From assembly GCF_900111835.1 (NCBI RefSeq), contig NZ_FOJP01000021.1, positions 35,856-99,855 of the forward strand: a stretch of 64,000 nt of DNA, written 5' to 3'. Source of the stretch: Metapseudomonas otitidis. Lineage in GTDB: Bacteria > Pseudomonadota > Gammaproteobacteria > Pseudomonadales > Pseudomonadaceae. Below are positions 28,678 through 36,878 of the stretch, piece by piece. Made by a program: the position numbers and the translations under genes. Each line of letters starts with the position of its first letter. The first letter of the stretch is position 1. Under the pieces are notes generated by a model that ran no database searches, had not been told where the DNA came from, and saw only the letters and a program-made list of their open reading frames with translations.

Positions 28678-29715
28678 ATGAAGCTCAACGCCGCCCAGCT
28701 CAGCAAGCACCTGCAAGGCAACCTCGCCCCTGTCTATGTCGTCAGCGGTGACGAGCCCCTGCTCTGCCAGGAAGCCTGCGACGCCATCCGCAGCGCCTGC
28801 CGCGCCCGCGACTTCAGCGAGCGCCAGGTGTTCAACGCCGAGAACAACTTCGACTGGGGCCTGCTGCTGGAGGCCGGAGCCAGCCTGTCGCTGTTCGCCG
28901 AGCGCCGCCTGATCGAGCTGCGCCTGCCCTCCGGCAAGCCCGGCGACAAGGGCGCAGCAGCCCTGATGGAATACCTGGCCCGACCGCCGGAAGACACCGT
29001 CCTGCTGGTCAGCCTGCCCAAGCTGGATGGCAGCACGCAGAAGACCAAATGGGCCAAGGCCCTGATCGACGGCGCGGACGCCCAGTTCATCCAGATCTGG
29101 CCGGTGGACGCCCACCAGCTGCCCCAGTGGATCCGCCAGCGCATGGCCCAGGCCGGCCTGGCCGCGAGCCAGGAAGCGGTGGACCTGATCGCCGCCCGGG
29201 TGGAAGGCAACCTGCTGGCCGCCGCCCAGGAGATCGAAAAGCTCAAGCTGCTCGCCGAAGGTGCCCAGGTGGATGCCGCCACGGTCCAGGCGGCCGTTGC
29301 CGACAGTGCACGCTTCGATGTCTTCGGCCTGATCGACGCCGCACTCAACGGCGAACCCGCGCACACCCTGCGCACCCTCGAAGGCCTGCGGGGCGAAGGG
29401 GTGGAAACCCCGGTGATCCTCTGGGCCCTCGCCCGTGAGCTGCGCCAGCTGGCCGGCATCGCCCAGCAGTACGCCCAGGGCGTCCCGCTGGAGAAAGCCT
29501 TCGCCTCGGCCCGCCCCCCCATCTGGGACAAGCGCCGCCCCCTGGTCAGCCGCGCCCTGCAACGCCACCCGGCCTCACGCTGGAACCAGCTGCTCAGCGA
29601 TGCCCAGCGCATCGATGCGCAGATCAAGGGCCAGGCCCCCGGTGATCCGTGGATCGGCCTCGCACACCTGGCCCTCAGCCTCGCCGGCCAGCGCCTGCCC
29701 ATCCCCGCCGCCTGA
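28678..29715 (+). CDS. holA: DNA polymerase III delta subunit
   Basis: HolA opens the beta clamp in the clamp loader. The 345-residue protein begins MKLNAAQLSKHLQGNLAPVY followed by VVSGDEPLLCQEACDAIR, the degenerate P-loop region typical of delta. FDWGLLLEAGASLSLFAERR contains the clamp-contacting segment (LSLFAERRLIELRLP). C-terminal helices follow. The ATG at 28678 is preferred; an ATG 11 codons upstream is within the lptE intergenic region. It is co-directional with lptE (46-base gap). Confidence 0.96.
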   Translation: MKLNAAQLSKHLQGNLAPVYVVSGDEPLLCQEACDAIRSACRARDFSERQVFNAENNFDWGLLLEAGASLSLFAERRLIELRLPSGKPGDKGAAALMEYLARPPEDTVLLVSLPKLDGSTQKTKWAKALIDGADAQFIQIWPVDAHQLPQWIRQRMAQAGLAASQEAVDLIAARVEGNLLAAAQEIEKLKLLAEGAQVDAATVQAAVADSARFDVFGLIDAALNGEPAHTLRTLEGLRGEGVETPVILWALARELRQLAGIAQQYAQGVPLEKAFASARPPIWDKRRPLVSRALQRHPASRWNQLLSDAQRIDAQIKGQAPGDPWIGLAHLALSLAGQRLPIPAA

Positions 29716-29790
29716 CACTGGACATCGCCCGCACGCGGGCGCAAGATGCGCGCGCCTGCAACCCCGCAGGCGCCCAGTGGAGAACCGGCC

Positions 29791-29943
29791 ATGGCCAAGC
29801 AACGCAAGAAACCCAACAAAGCGAAGAGCATCGTCGCCCAGCCCCTGTTCCGCAGCCGCCAGGAACAGCCACTGAAAGGCAAAGGCAGCTACCGCAGAGA
29901 AGCCTCCCGTAACTGGGAGGCTTCTTCGCTTCTGGCCGCCTGA
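29791..29943 (+). CDS. arfA: Alternative ribosome-rescue factor ArfA
   Basis: ArfA recruits RF2 to ribosomes stalled at the end of mRNAs without a stop codon, acting when tmRNA is lacking or overwhelmed. The 50-residue product contains AQPLFRSRQEQPLKGKGSYR and then NWEAS, matching the E. coli ArfA core (PLFR-x-R..KGKGSY..NWEAS). Its ribosome site is GGAGAA. A 10-bp hairpin lies inside the coding region (29899-29924) at about codons 37-45. In E. coli this feature makes the mRNA end before the stop codon, so ArfA is normally tagged and destroyed by trans-translation and accumulates only when that fails. The same design is visible here. Confidence 0.88.
   Translation: MAKQRKKPNKAKSIVAQPLFRSRQEQPLKGKGSYRREASRNWEASSLLAA
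29899..29924 (+). promoter_or_regulatory. Hairpin inside arfA, probable truncation signal
   Basis: GAAGCCTCCC (29899-29908) pairs perfectly with GGGAGGCTTC (29915-29924) across a 6-base loop; one more A-T pair and a G-T wobble extend it. The following TTCGCTTCTG is pyrimidine-rich. It sits before the arfA stop codon at 29941, so termination or RNase III cleavage here yields a nonstop mRNA of about 45 codons. Confidence 0.8.
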
Positions 29944-30000
29944 AAACCCGGCATCCGTGCTAAGGTCGCGGCTTGTTTGGCCTGCCGTCGAGACCTCTCC

Positions 30001-31323
30001 ATGTTCCGCGCACCAGCCCCCGGCCCCATGCTCCGCAGCCTGGCCGTGGCTTCCACCCTCGCAGCCCTGAGCGCCTGCGCCGAAACACCCACTGCCACCG
30101 CGCCCGCCCCGCAGCCCAATACCGCCACGGCCACCACCGTGCTGGCCACGCCCGGCCCATCGAGCACGGCCGCAACCCCGTCCCCGGTGATCGCCCAGCC
30201 CAGCGAGAGCTTCGAACAATGGCGTGACCGTTTCCGCCAGGAAGCCCTGGCAGCCGGCATCCGCGCCACCATCCTCGACCAGGCCTTCGTCGGCGTCACC
30301 CCCGACCCGAGCGTGGTGGCCGCCGACCAGAGCCAGCCCGAGTTCACCCGCCCCGTCTGGGAATACCTCGACGGCGCACTGTCGCCCTACCGCGTGCGCA
30401 AGGGCCAGGGCCTGCTGAAACAGCACGTCACCCTGCTCAGTGCCATCGAGAGCCGCTACGGCGTCGACCGCCAAGCCCTGGTGGCGGTGTGGGGTATGGA
30501 GAGCAGCTTCGGCCAGTTCATGGGCGACAAGTCGGTGATCCGCTCCCTCGCCACTCTGGCGTATGAAGGACGTCGCCCGGCCTTCGCCCACGAACAGCTG
30601 ATCGCCGCCCTCGGCATCATCCAGCACGGCGACATCCAGCCCGCCGGCATGCGCGGCTCCTGGGCCGGCGCCATGGGCCAGACCCAGTTCATCCCCACCA
30701 CCTACAACAGCCACGCCGTGGACTTCGACGGCGACGGTCGCCGCGACATCTGGAACTCCACCGCCGACGCCCTGGCCTCCACCGCTCACTACCTCAAGGC
30801 CTCCGGCTGGCAGATGGGCAAGCCCTGGGGCGCCGAGGTGCGGCTGCCGGCCGGCTTCGACTACGCCCAGGCCGACGCGGACATCCGCAAGACGGTCGGC
30901 GAGTGGCGCCAGCTCGGAGTCCAGGTGCCCCTGGCACCGGGCCTCGACCTGGACCGCGCCTCGCTGCTGGTGCCCGCCGGCCATCGCGGCCCGGCCTTCC
31001 TGGTGCTGGACAACTTCCGCGCCATCCTGCGCTACAACAACTCCTCCTCCTACGCCCTGGCCGTGGGCCTGCTGGCCCAGCGTTTCGACGGCGCGGGGCA
31101 GATCGCCGGCGCCTGGCCGAAGGAGGACCGCCCCCTCAGCCGCACCGAGCGCATCGAGCTTCAGGAAGCCCTTGCCAGCAGCGGCTACAGCCCGGGCAGC
31201 GCCGACGGCATCATCGGCGCCAACACCCGCAAGGCCATCCGCGGCTACCAGCAGCGCCTGGGTTGGCCCGCCGACGGCTACCCCACGCCAGCCCTGCTGC
31301 TGCAACTGCGCAACGGTCGCTGA
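30001..31323 (+). CDS. Lytic murein transglycosylase lipoprotein, SltB/MltB family
   Basis: Cleaves peptidoglycan glycan strands from the periplasmic side. The 440-residue precursor has a lipobox LAALSAC (Cys26), a Pro/Ala/Thr-rich linker to about 70, an SLT-type domain (about 80-350) with the catalytic Glu in VAVWGMESSFGQFMGDK, GAMGQTQFIPTTY and VDFDGDGRRDIW, and a C-terminal peptidoglycan-binding domain (EALASSGYSPGSADGIIGAN, about 375-438). The start may be ATG 30001 or ATG 30028 (MLRSLAVASTLAALSAC), the latter giving a shorter and cleaner signal. It is monocistronic between arfA and lipA, with a GC hairpin after it. Confidence 0.9.
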   Translation: MFRAPAPGPMLRSLAVASTLAALSACAETPTATAPAPQPNTATATTVLATPGPSSTAATPSPVIAQPSESFEQWRDRFRQEALAAGIRATILDQAFVGVTPDPSVVAADQSQPEFTRPVWEYLDGALSPYRVRKGQGLLKQHVTLLSAIESRYGVDRQALVAVWGMESSFGQFMGDKSVIRSLATLAYEGRRPAFAHEQLIAALGIIQHGDIQPAGMRGSWAGAMGQTQFIPTTYNSHAVDFDGDGRRDIWNSTADALASTAHYLKASGWQMGKPWGAEVRLPAGFDYAQADADIRKTVGEWRQLGVQVPLAPGLDLDRASLLVPAGHRGPAFLVLDNFRAILRYNNSSSYALAVGLLAQRFDGAGQIAGAWPKEDRPLSRTERIELQEALASSGYSPGSADGIIGANTRKAIRGYQQRLGWPADGYPTPALLLQLRNGR

Positions 31324-31335
31324 CCCCCTTCTGTC

Positions 31336-31356
31336 GCCGGGCCCGAGCGGCCCGGC
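31336..31356 (+). terminator. GC hairpin after the transglycosylase gene
   Basis: GCCGGGCC (31336-31343) and GGCCCGGC (31349-31356) pair across a 5-base loop 12 bases after the stop codon. It lacks a T-tract. A TAGAAT box at 31385-31390 in the following gap may be the -10 of lipA. Confidence 0.5.
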
Positions 31357-31447
31357 GGCTGCCAGACCGGCGCCGCCTTTGTGGTAGAATCCGCCACCCT
31401 CCTTGCCCCCTGCGGCAGCCTGATCAGCCTCTAGCGGAGCCCGTCCG

Positions 31448-32500
31448 ATGTCCGATACCAGCCCGTCCAAACCCGTCGCCAGTGGCGAGAAGTTCCGTAC
31501 GGCCCAGGGGATCACCGCAATCAAGGACGGCCAGAAGCGCCGCAACTCCGCCGAGCCCCAGGTGTTCGAACCCAAGCCCAAGTGGCTGCGGGTCAAGGCA
31601 CCCGGTGGCAGCCGCTTCGAAGCGGTCAAGCGCAACGTCGGCGAACACCGCCTGAGCACCGTGTGCCAGGAATCCCACTGCCCGAACATGGGTGAATGCT
31701 GGTCCAACGGCACCGCCACCATCATGCTGATGGGCTCCGTGTGCACCCGGGCCTGCCGCTTCTGCGCCGTGGACACCGGCAACCCCAACGGCTGGCTGGA
31801 CCTGGAAGAGCCGCAGAACACCGCCAAATCCGTCGAGCTGATGGCCCTGCGCTACATCGTGCTGACCTCGGTGGACCGCGATGACCTCGACGACGGCGGC
31901 GCCAGCCACTACGCCGCCTGCGTGCGCGCCATCAAGGAGCGCACCCCCCAAGTGGTGGTCGAGGCGCTGACGCCGGACTTCGACGGCGACCTGCTGTCCA
32001 TCGAGCGCGTGGTGGATTCGGGACTGGAAGTGTTCGCCCAGAACGTCGAGACGGTGAAGCGCCTCACCCACATCGTCCGTGACCCCCGCGCCGGCTACGA
32101 GAAGACCCTCGACGTGCTGGCCCACGCCAAGCGCCATCGCCCGTCGGTCCTGACCAAGACCAGCCTGATGCTTGGCCTGGGCGAGACCGATGAGGAAATC
32201 ATCGAGACCATGGACGACCTGCGCGCCATCGGTGTCGACATCCTCACCCTCGGCCAGTACCTGCAGCCGACCCGCAACCACCTGCCGGTGCAGCGCTGGG
32301 TCAGCCCGGAAGAGTTCAACCGCTTCCGCGACATCGGCCTGGAGAAGGGCTTCATGGAGGTCGCCGCCGGCCCGCTGGTGCGCTCCAGCTACCGCGCCGA
32401 CCGCGTATTCGAGAAGAACAACCTGGGCCTCGCGGCGCCGGTACCGGTTCCCGGCCAGTCCACCGACGAGAGCCTGATCCCGGCACTCAACCTGAACTGA
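31448..32500 (+). CDS. lipA: Lipoyl synthase LipA
   Basis: LipA inserts two sulfurs into octanoyl groups on lipoate-dependent enzymes, using radical SAM chemistry. The 350-residue protein carries both cluster motifs: [13 protein letters not shown] (auxiliary cluster, C-x4-C-x5-C) and CTRACRFC (radical SAM). The C-terminal RSSYRAD contains the conserved serine ligand. The N-terminal extension (about 40 residues) is normal for Pseudomonas. It is monocistronic and faces lipB across a shared terminator. Confidence 0.98.
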   Translation: MSDTSPSKPVASGEKFRTAQGITAIKDGQKRRNSAEPQVFEPKPKWLRVKAPGGSRFEAVKRNVGEHRLSTVCQESHCPNMGECWSNGTATIMLMGSVCTRACRFCAVDTGNPNGWLDLEEPQNTAKSVELMALRYIVLTSVDRDDLDDGGASHYAACVRAIKERTPQVVVEALTPDFDGDLLSIERVVDSGLEVFAQNVETVKRLTHIVRDPRAGYEKTLDVLAHAKRHRPSVLTKTSLMLGLGETDEEIIETMDDLRAIGVDILTLGQYLQPTRNHLPVQRWVSPEEFNRFRDIGLEKGFMEVAAGPLVRSSYRADRVFEKNNLGLAAPVPVPGQSTDESLIPALNLN

Positions 32501-32512
32501 TCCGCGCTCAGT

Positions 32513-32550
32513 AAAAAGCCCCCGTCGGCGCAGGCCGGCGGGGGCTTTTT
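32513..32550. terminator. Bidirectional intrinsic terminator between lipA and lipB
   Basis: AAAAAGCCCCCG (32513-32524) pairs with CGGGGGCTTTTT (32539-32550), with further pairs inside, so both strands end in a GC stem followed by five T. It serves lipA rightward and lipB leftward. Confidence 0.93.
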
Positions 32551-32569
32551 CATGGCAGCGGCAATGAGG

Positions 32570-33193
32570 TCAGCCGGCGTAGCCAAGCCGGACACGCAGG
32601 GCCTGCTCCAGGCGCTCCGCCACCTCGTCGAAGGGCGCGGGCTGCGCCAGCAGGTCCTTCAGCTGGACCATCTTCAGCCCGGCATAGCCACAGGGGTTGA
32701 TGCGCCAGAAGGGCGACATGTCCATGTCGACGTTCAGCGCCAGGCCGTGGAAGGAACAGCCACGGCTGACCCGCAGGCCCAGCGAGGCGATCTTGTCGCC
32801 GTTCACGTAGACGCCCGGCGCGTCGGCCTTGGGGGCCGCCTCGATGCCGTAGGTGGCCAGCGCATCCACAAGGCTCTGTTCCATGGCGGTGACCAGCTCG
32901 CGCACACCGAGGCCGAGGCGGCGCAGGTCCAGCATCAGGTAGGCCACCAGCTGGCCGGGGCCGTGGTAGGTCACCTGGCCACCCCGGTCCACCTGGATCA
33001 CCGGGATGTCCCCCGGTGCCAGCAGGTGCTCGGCCTTGCCGGCCTGGCCCTGGGTGAACACCTGGGGGTGCTGCAGCAGCCAGATCTCGTCGGGCGTCTG
33101 CTCATTACGCTCTGCCGTCAGGCGGCGCATCGCCTCGAAGGTGGGCAGGTACTCGACCAGCCCGAGGCGACGCACGATCAGCTCGGGCGCCAC
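32570..33193 (-). CDS. lipB: Octanoyltransferase LipB
   Basis: LipB moves octanoate from ACP to the lipoyl domains that LipA then sulfurates. The 207-residue protein has [20 protein letters not shown] (the family signature), [20 protein letters not shown] (with the catalytic lysine) and [14 protein letters not shown] with the catalytic Cys. The start is GTG at 33193, overlapping the ybeD stop by one base (TAGTG), so it is coupled to ybeD. It is slightly shorter at the N-terminus than some homologues, but the core is complete. Confidence 0.96.
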   Translation of the reverse strand: MAPELIVRRLGLVEYLPTFEAMRRLTAERNEQTPDEIWLLQHPQVFTQGQAGKAEHLLAPGDIPVIQVDRGGQVTYHGPGQLVAYLMLDLRRLGLGVRELVTAMEQSLVDALATYGIEAAPKADAPGVYVNGDKIASLGLRVSRGCSFHGLALNVDMDMSPFWRINPCGYAGLKMVQLKDLLAQPAPFDEVAERLEQALRVRLGYAG

Positions 33194-33471
33194 TACAGCA
33201 CCATGTGCACGCGGCCGGTGGCGCGCAGGTCGACGTGGATCGCCTGCAGCTGGTCGACGCTGGTGGCGGTGATCAGCACCTGCACGGAGAGGAAGCGACC
33301 GTTGCGGCTGTCGCGGGCCACCAGGGTGGTGACGTCGAGGTCGGGGGCGTGGCGCTGGATCACTTCGATCACCAGGTCGGCGAAGCCTTCACCGGCATCG
33401 CCGATCACCTTGATCGGGTAGCGCTCGCAGGGGAATTCGATTTTCGGGGCTTGTACGTCGGTATCGGTCAT
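33193..33471 (-). CDS. ybeD: YbeD-like DUF493 protein
   Basis: A 92-residue ferredoxin-fold protein of unknown function, often next to lipB. It contains [20 protein letters not shown] and [20 protein letters not shown], both typical of DUF493, a fold resembling regulatory ACT domains. The link with lipoate is by neighbourhood only. Its TAG overlaps the lipB GTG. Confidence 0.9.
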   Translation of the reverse strand: MTDTDVQAPKIEFPCERYPIKVIGDAGEGFADLVIEVIQRHAPDLDVTTLVARDSRNGRFLSVQVLITATSVDQLQAIHVDLRATGRVHMVL

Positions 33472-33501
33472 GGCGGCGGCGGACCCGTAGTCCGCGAGGC
33501 G

Positions 33502-33534
33502 GAAGCCCCGTCTCCGGGCGGAGTACGGGGCTTC
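33502..33534 (-). terminator. Long hairpin between dacC and ybeD
   Basis: GAAGCCCCGT (33502-33511) pairs perfectly with ACGGGGCTTC (33525-33534), and CTCC/GGAG inside continue the stem. It lies 27 bases downstream of the dacC stop. No T-tract is seen on the minus strand, so stopping is uncertain. Confidence 0.55.
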
Positions 33535-33560
33535 GGCACTGGGTCAGTGGTGGGATCGGC

Positions 33561-34724
33561 TCAGTTGAACAGGCCGAAGAAGAACAGGCGGATGCTATCC
33601 CACAGGCGGCGGAAGAAACCACCCTCCTCGACAGCTTCCAGGGCAACCAGGTCGGCGCTGTGCACCACCTTGTCGTCCAGCTTCACTTCGACCTTGCCGA
33701 TCACGTCACCCTGCTTGATCGGAGCGACCAGTTGGGGCGACAGGGTCATGGCGGCCTGCAGCTTCTGCAGCTGGCCCTTCGGCAGGGTCATGGTCAGGTC
33801 GTTGGCCAGGCCGGCCTTCACTTCGCGGGCGGTGCCCTTCCAGACCTGGGCTTTGGCCAGCTCGGTGCCCTTCTGGTAGAAGGTCTTGGTCTCGAAGAAG
33901 CGGAAGCCGTAGGTCAGCAGCTTCTGGGTCTCGGCGGCGCGGGCCTGCTCGCTGTTGGTGCCGAACACCACGGCGATCAGGCGCTGGTTGTCACGCACGG
34001 CGGAGGCCACCAGGCAGTAGCCGGCCTCGTCGGTGTGGCCGGTCTTCAGGCCGTCGACGGTCTTGTCACGCCACAGCAGCAGGTTGCGGTTGGGCTGCTT
34101 GATGTTGTTCCAGAAGAACTCCTTCTGGGAGTAGATGGCGTAGTGGGCCGGATCCTCGTAGATGATCGCGCGGGCCAGCAGAGCCATGTCGTGGGCCGAG
34201 GAGAAGTGCTCGGGGTTGGGCAGGCCGGTGGCGTTCATGAAGTGGCTGTTCTTCATGCCCAGCTTTTCCGCCGTGGTGTTCATCATGTCGGCGAAGGCGT
34301 CTTCGCTGCCGGCGATGTGCTCGGCCACCGCGACGCTGGCGTCGTTGCCGGACTGGATGATGATGCCGTGCAGCAGGTCGCTCAGGGCCACCTGGGTGTT
34401 GACCTTGACGAACATGCGGGAGCCGCCGGTGCGCCAGGCGTGCTCGCTGATGGTGACCGGGTCGTTCTCGCCGATCTGGCCCTTGCGGATCTCCAGGGTG
34501 GCGATGTAGGCGGTCATCAGCTTGGTCAGGCTGGCGGGCGGCAGGCGCTCGTCACCGTTGTTCTCCACCAGCACCTGGCCGCTCTGCGCGTCCATCAGCA
34601 CATAGGACTTGGCAGCCAGTTGCGGGGGGGCGGGAAGGATCTGCTCGGCGGCCTGCGACACCGGCATGGCGATGAGCAGAGCGGCTGGCAGTAGGAGGCG
34701 TTTCGCGAAGCTGATGATGTTCAT
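33561..34724 (-). CDS. dacC: D-alanyl-D-alanine carboxypeptidase (PBP5/6 type)
   Basis: Trims the terminal D-Ala from peptidoglycan stem peptides in the periplasm. The 387-residue precursor has a signal peptide (cut near SQAA-EQ), the penicillin-binding motifs Ser65-x-x-Lys68 (ASLTK), SGN at 125-127 and KTG at 227-229, a C-terminal PBP5-type domain, and an amphipathic anchor at the end (GGFFRRLWDSIRLFFFGLF). I use the ATG at 34724; upstream in-frame codons are not part of a signal. It lies in the leftward series with rlpA, sltB1, rodA and mrdA. Confidence 0.96.
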   Translation of the reverse strand: MNIISFAKRLLLPAALLIAMPVSQAAEQILPAPPQLAAKSYVLMDAQSGQVLVENNGDERLPPASLTKLMTAYIATLEIRKGQIGENDPVTISEHAWRTGGSRMFVKVNTQVALSDLLHGIIIQSGNDASVAVAEHIAGSEDAFADMMNTTAEKLGMKNSHFMNATGLPNPEHFSSAHDMALLARAIIYEDPAHYAIYSQKEFFWNNIKQPNRNLLLWRDKTVDGLKTGHTDEAGYCLVASAVRDNQRLIAVVFGTNSEQARAAETQKLLTYGFRFFETKTFYQKGTELAKAQVWKGTAREVKAGLANDLTMTLPKGQLQKLQAAMTLSPQLVAPIKQGDVIGKVEVKLDDKVVHSADLVALEAVEEGGFFRRLWDSIRLFFFGLFN

Positions 34725-34820
34725 CCGTCTCTCTGAATTGGTTGAAGGTGAAACAGTCCCTTGCGGGAAGAAGGAGGGCGACCCCGGAACCGCGCACTGC
34801 TCCGGGTCCGCCATCCGGCG

Positions 34821-35831
34821 TCAGTCCGGTTTGACCAGGGTCGGCTGACCCAGGTTCGCCAGCCTGATGCTGTCCTGGAGCTGCTGGGCTTCACCCTGGG
34901 TGTCGATCGGCCCCAGGCGCACCCGATGCAAGATCTGCTGGTTGCGGGCCACCGAGCTGATGAACACCGGGGCAGCCACCATCGAGCTGAGCTTGTCCTT
35001 CAGGAGTTCCGCAGCGTCCGGATTGGCGAAGGCGCCAACCTGGAGATACAGGCCAGAGGCTCCGAGTGAAGCGTTTTTTTTTGAGTCGATCTGCACCGGC
35101 AGCACGGCAGCGGCATGCTGCTCCGGCGGCGGGGTGTACTGCTCGACCGTGGAGGCGGCCACGATGGGCGCCTGAGCGGCAGGCGCCGGCTGGGGCTTGG
35201 CCACCTGCTGCGGCTGGGCCAGCACCATGGGCACCGGACGCCCCTGGGCAGCCCACCACTCATGGGGATCGATGCCCTCGACCTTCACCCGCGCGGTGCC
35301 GACCTCGGCATAGCCGAGCTTCTTCGCCGCGGCGAAGGACAGGTCGATGATGCGGTCGGAGTAGAACGGCCCGCGGTCGTTGACCCGCAGGATCACGCTG
35401 CGGCCGTTCTCTAGGTTGGTCACGCGGACGTAGCTGGGCAACGGCAGGGTCTTGTGGGCGGCGGTCATGCCGTAGAGGTCATAGGCCTCGCCGTTGGCGG
35501 TGGCCTGGCCGTGGAACTTGGTGCCGTACCAGGAGGCGGTGCCCACGGCCTGGTAGCGGCGGGCGTCGGCCATCGGGTAATAGGTCTTGCCCATCACGGT
35601 GTAGGGGTTGGCCTTGATGCTGCCGTAGTGGGGCATCGGCACCGCGTCGGGGATGCGCGAGACGTCCACGTCCCACCAGGGCGCGCCGTCCCTGTGCGGG
35701 CGGGAGTAGTCACCGGGGCCGGAGATCTGGCCGCCCGGCTGGGTGTACTGGGGGCTGCGGCTGCTGGAACAGCTGGCCAGCAACAGGGCCAGGGTGCCGT
35801 AGGTGGCAATTCGGATCGGAAGAGACCGCAT
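34821..35831 (-). CDS. rlpA: Septal lytic transglycosylase RlpA (lipoprotein, SPOR)
   Basis: RlpA cuts glycan strands lacking stem peptides at the division site in P. aeruginosa. The 336-residue precursor has a lipobox (LLLASC, Cys21), a double-psi beta-barrel domain at about 95-190 (GTASWYGTKFHGQATANGE, YVRVTNLENGRS, RVNDRGPFYSDRIIDLSFAA) with the conserved Asp and His residues, a Pro/Ala/Gln linker, and a C-terminal SPOR domain at about 255-332 (YLQVGAFANPDAAELLKDKL). An uninterrupted run of nine A on the coding strand (35082-35074) encodes SKKN in the linker just before SPOR. Slippage there would cut off SPOR. It lies four bases after sltB1. Confidence 0.95.
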   Translation of the reverse strand: MRSLPIRIATYGTLALLLASCSSSRSPQYTQPGGQISGPGDYSRPHRDGAPWWDVDVSRIPDAVPMPHYGSIKANPYTVMGKTYYPMADARRYQAVGTASWYGTKFHGQATANGEAYDLYGMTAAHKTLPLPSYVRVTNLENGRSVILRVNDRGPFYSDRIIDLSFAAAKKLGYAEVGTARVKVEGIDPHEWWAAQGRPVPMVLAQPQQVAKPQPAPAAQAPIVAASTVEQYTPPPEQHAAAVLPVQIDSKKNASLGASGLYLQVGAFANPDAAELLKDKLSSMVAAPVFISSVARNQQILHRVRLGPIDTQGEAQQLQDSIRLANLGQPTLVKPD

Positions 35832-35834
35832 GGA

Positions 35835-36878
35835 TTAACGCCCGCCCCGCGCTTTGACCAGGGATTCGGAAAGCTGATGCACCGCCATGGCATACATCGC
35901 GCTGCGATTGTAGCGGGTGATCACGTAGAAGTTGGGAAGCCCCATCCAGTACTCCAGGCCATCGGCGCCGTCGAGCTTGAACGCAGTGACCGCGAGATCA
36001 TCGCGCAAGGCATCGCCGCTTGCCCAGCCCAGGGCACGCAGTTCACCCACGCTTTTCGTCGGTTCCAGGCCTTCGCTGAGGCCCTGTTCGGCCTGCTCGC
36101 CACGCACCTGGGCGCGGCTGACCACCTGTGCACCGGCGACCCAGCCATGGCGCTTGAAGTAGCTGGCGACGCTACCGATGGCGTCCACCGGGTTGCCCCA
36201 GATGTCGATGTGGCCGTCGCCGTCGAAATCCACGGCATAGGCACGGAAGCTGCTCGGCATGAACTGCGGCAGGCCCATGGCGCCGGCGTAGGAGCCTTTC
36301 ACGCTGAGCGGATCGATCTGCTCTTCACGGGCCAGCAGCAGGAACTCCTTGAGCTGCTTGCGGAAGAAGTCCGCGCGGGGCGGGTAGTCGAAGCCCAGGG
36401 TGGACAGCGCATCCATCACCCGGTAGCTGCCGGTGTTGCCGCCGTAGAAGGTCTCGACGCCGATGATGGCGACGATCACCTGGGCCGGCACGCCGTACTC
36501 CTGCTCCGCACGGGCCAGGGCCTCGGCGTGCTGGTTCCAGAACGCCACGCCCTTCTGGATACGGGCATCGGTGATGAAGATCGGCCGGTATTCCTTCCAC
36601 GGCTTGACCCGCTCGGCCGGGCGCGAGATCGCATCGAGGATGGCCTGCTTGCGCTGCACCTCGCGGAACAGGGCGACCAGTTGCTCCCCGGCGAAGCCGT
36701 AGTCGCGGGTCATCTCCGAGACGAACTCGGCGACCTGCGGGCTGCCGTCGTAATCCCCTGCCGATGCCGGGCCGGCGAGGCCCAGCAGGCCTGCCAGGCC
36801 GATTCCGGCGGCGCCTTGCACCATCCAGCTACGCAGTACGTTCAATGCTTCCACTCGTTTCAAACCTGGGCGATCCAT
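35835..36878 (-). CDS. sltB1: Soluble lytic transglycosylase B (SltB1)
   Basis: A periplasmic MltB-family transglycosylase. It has a hydrophobic signal (AAGIGLAGLLGLAGPASAG), a catalytic Glu in IIGVETFYGGNTGSYRVMDA, AGAMGLPQFMPSSFRAYAVD and DFDGDGHIDIWGNPVDAIGS. There is no lipobox Cys, in contrast to MltB. The start is uncertain: the ATG at 36878 overlaps rodA by 19 bases and gives 347 residues; a GTG at 36854 gives 339, close to the roughly 340 I recall for P. aeruginosa SltB1. It lies between rodA and rlpA, and probably shares their transcript. Confidence 0.92.
   Translation of the reverse strand: MDRPGLKRVEALNVLRSWMVQGAAGIGLAGLLGLAGPASAGDYDGSPQVAEFVSEMTRDYGFAGEQLVALFREVQRKQAILDAISRPAERVKPWKEYRPIFITDARIQKGVAFWNQHAEALARAEQEYGVPAQVIVAIIGVETFYGGNTGSYRVMDALSTLGFDYPPRADFFRKQLKEFLLLAREEQIDPLSVKGSYAGAMGLPQFMPSSFRAYAVDFDGDGHIDIWGNPVDAIGSVASYFKRHGWVAGAQVVSRAQVRGEQAEQGLSEGLEPTKSVGELRALGWASGDALRDDLAVTAFKLDGADGLEYWMGLPNFYVITRYNRSAMYAMAVHQLSESLVKARGGR

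Noticed and set aside
35074..35082. Frameshift in rlpA at the A run
   Set aside because: The frame is intact as given: both the barrel and SPOR domains read through in one frame. Only the potential for slippage is reported.
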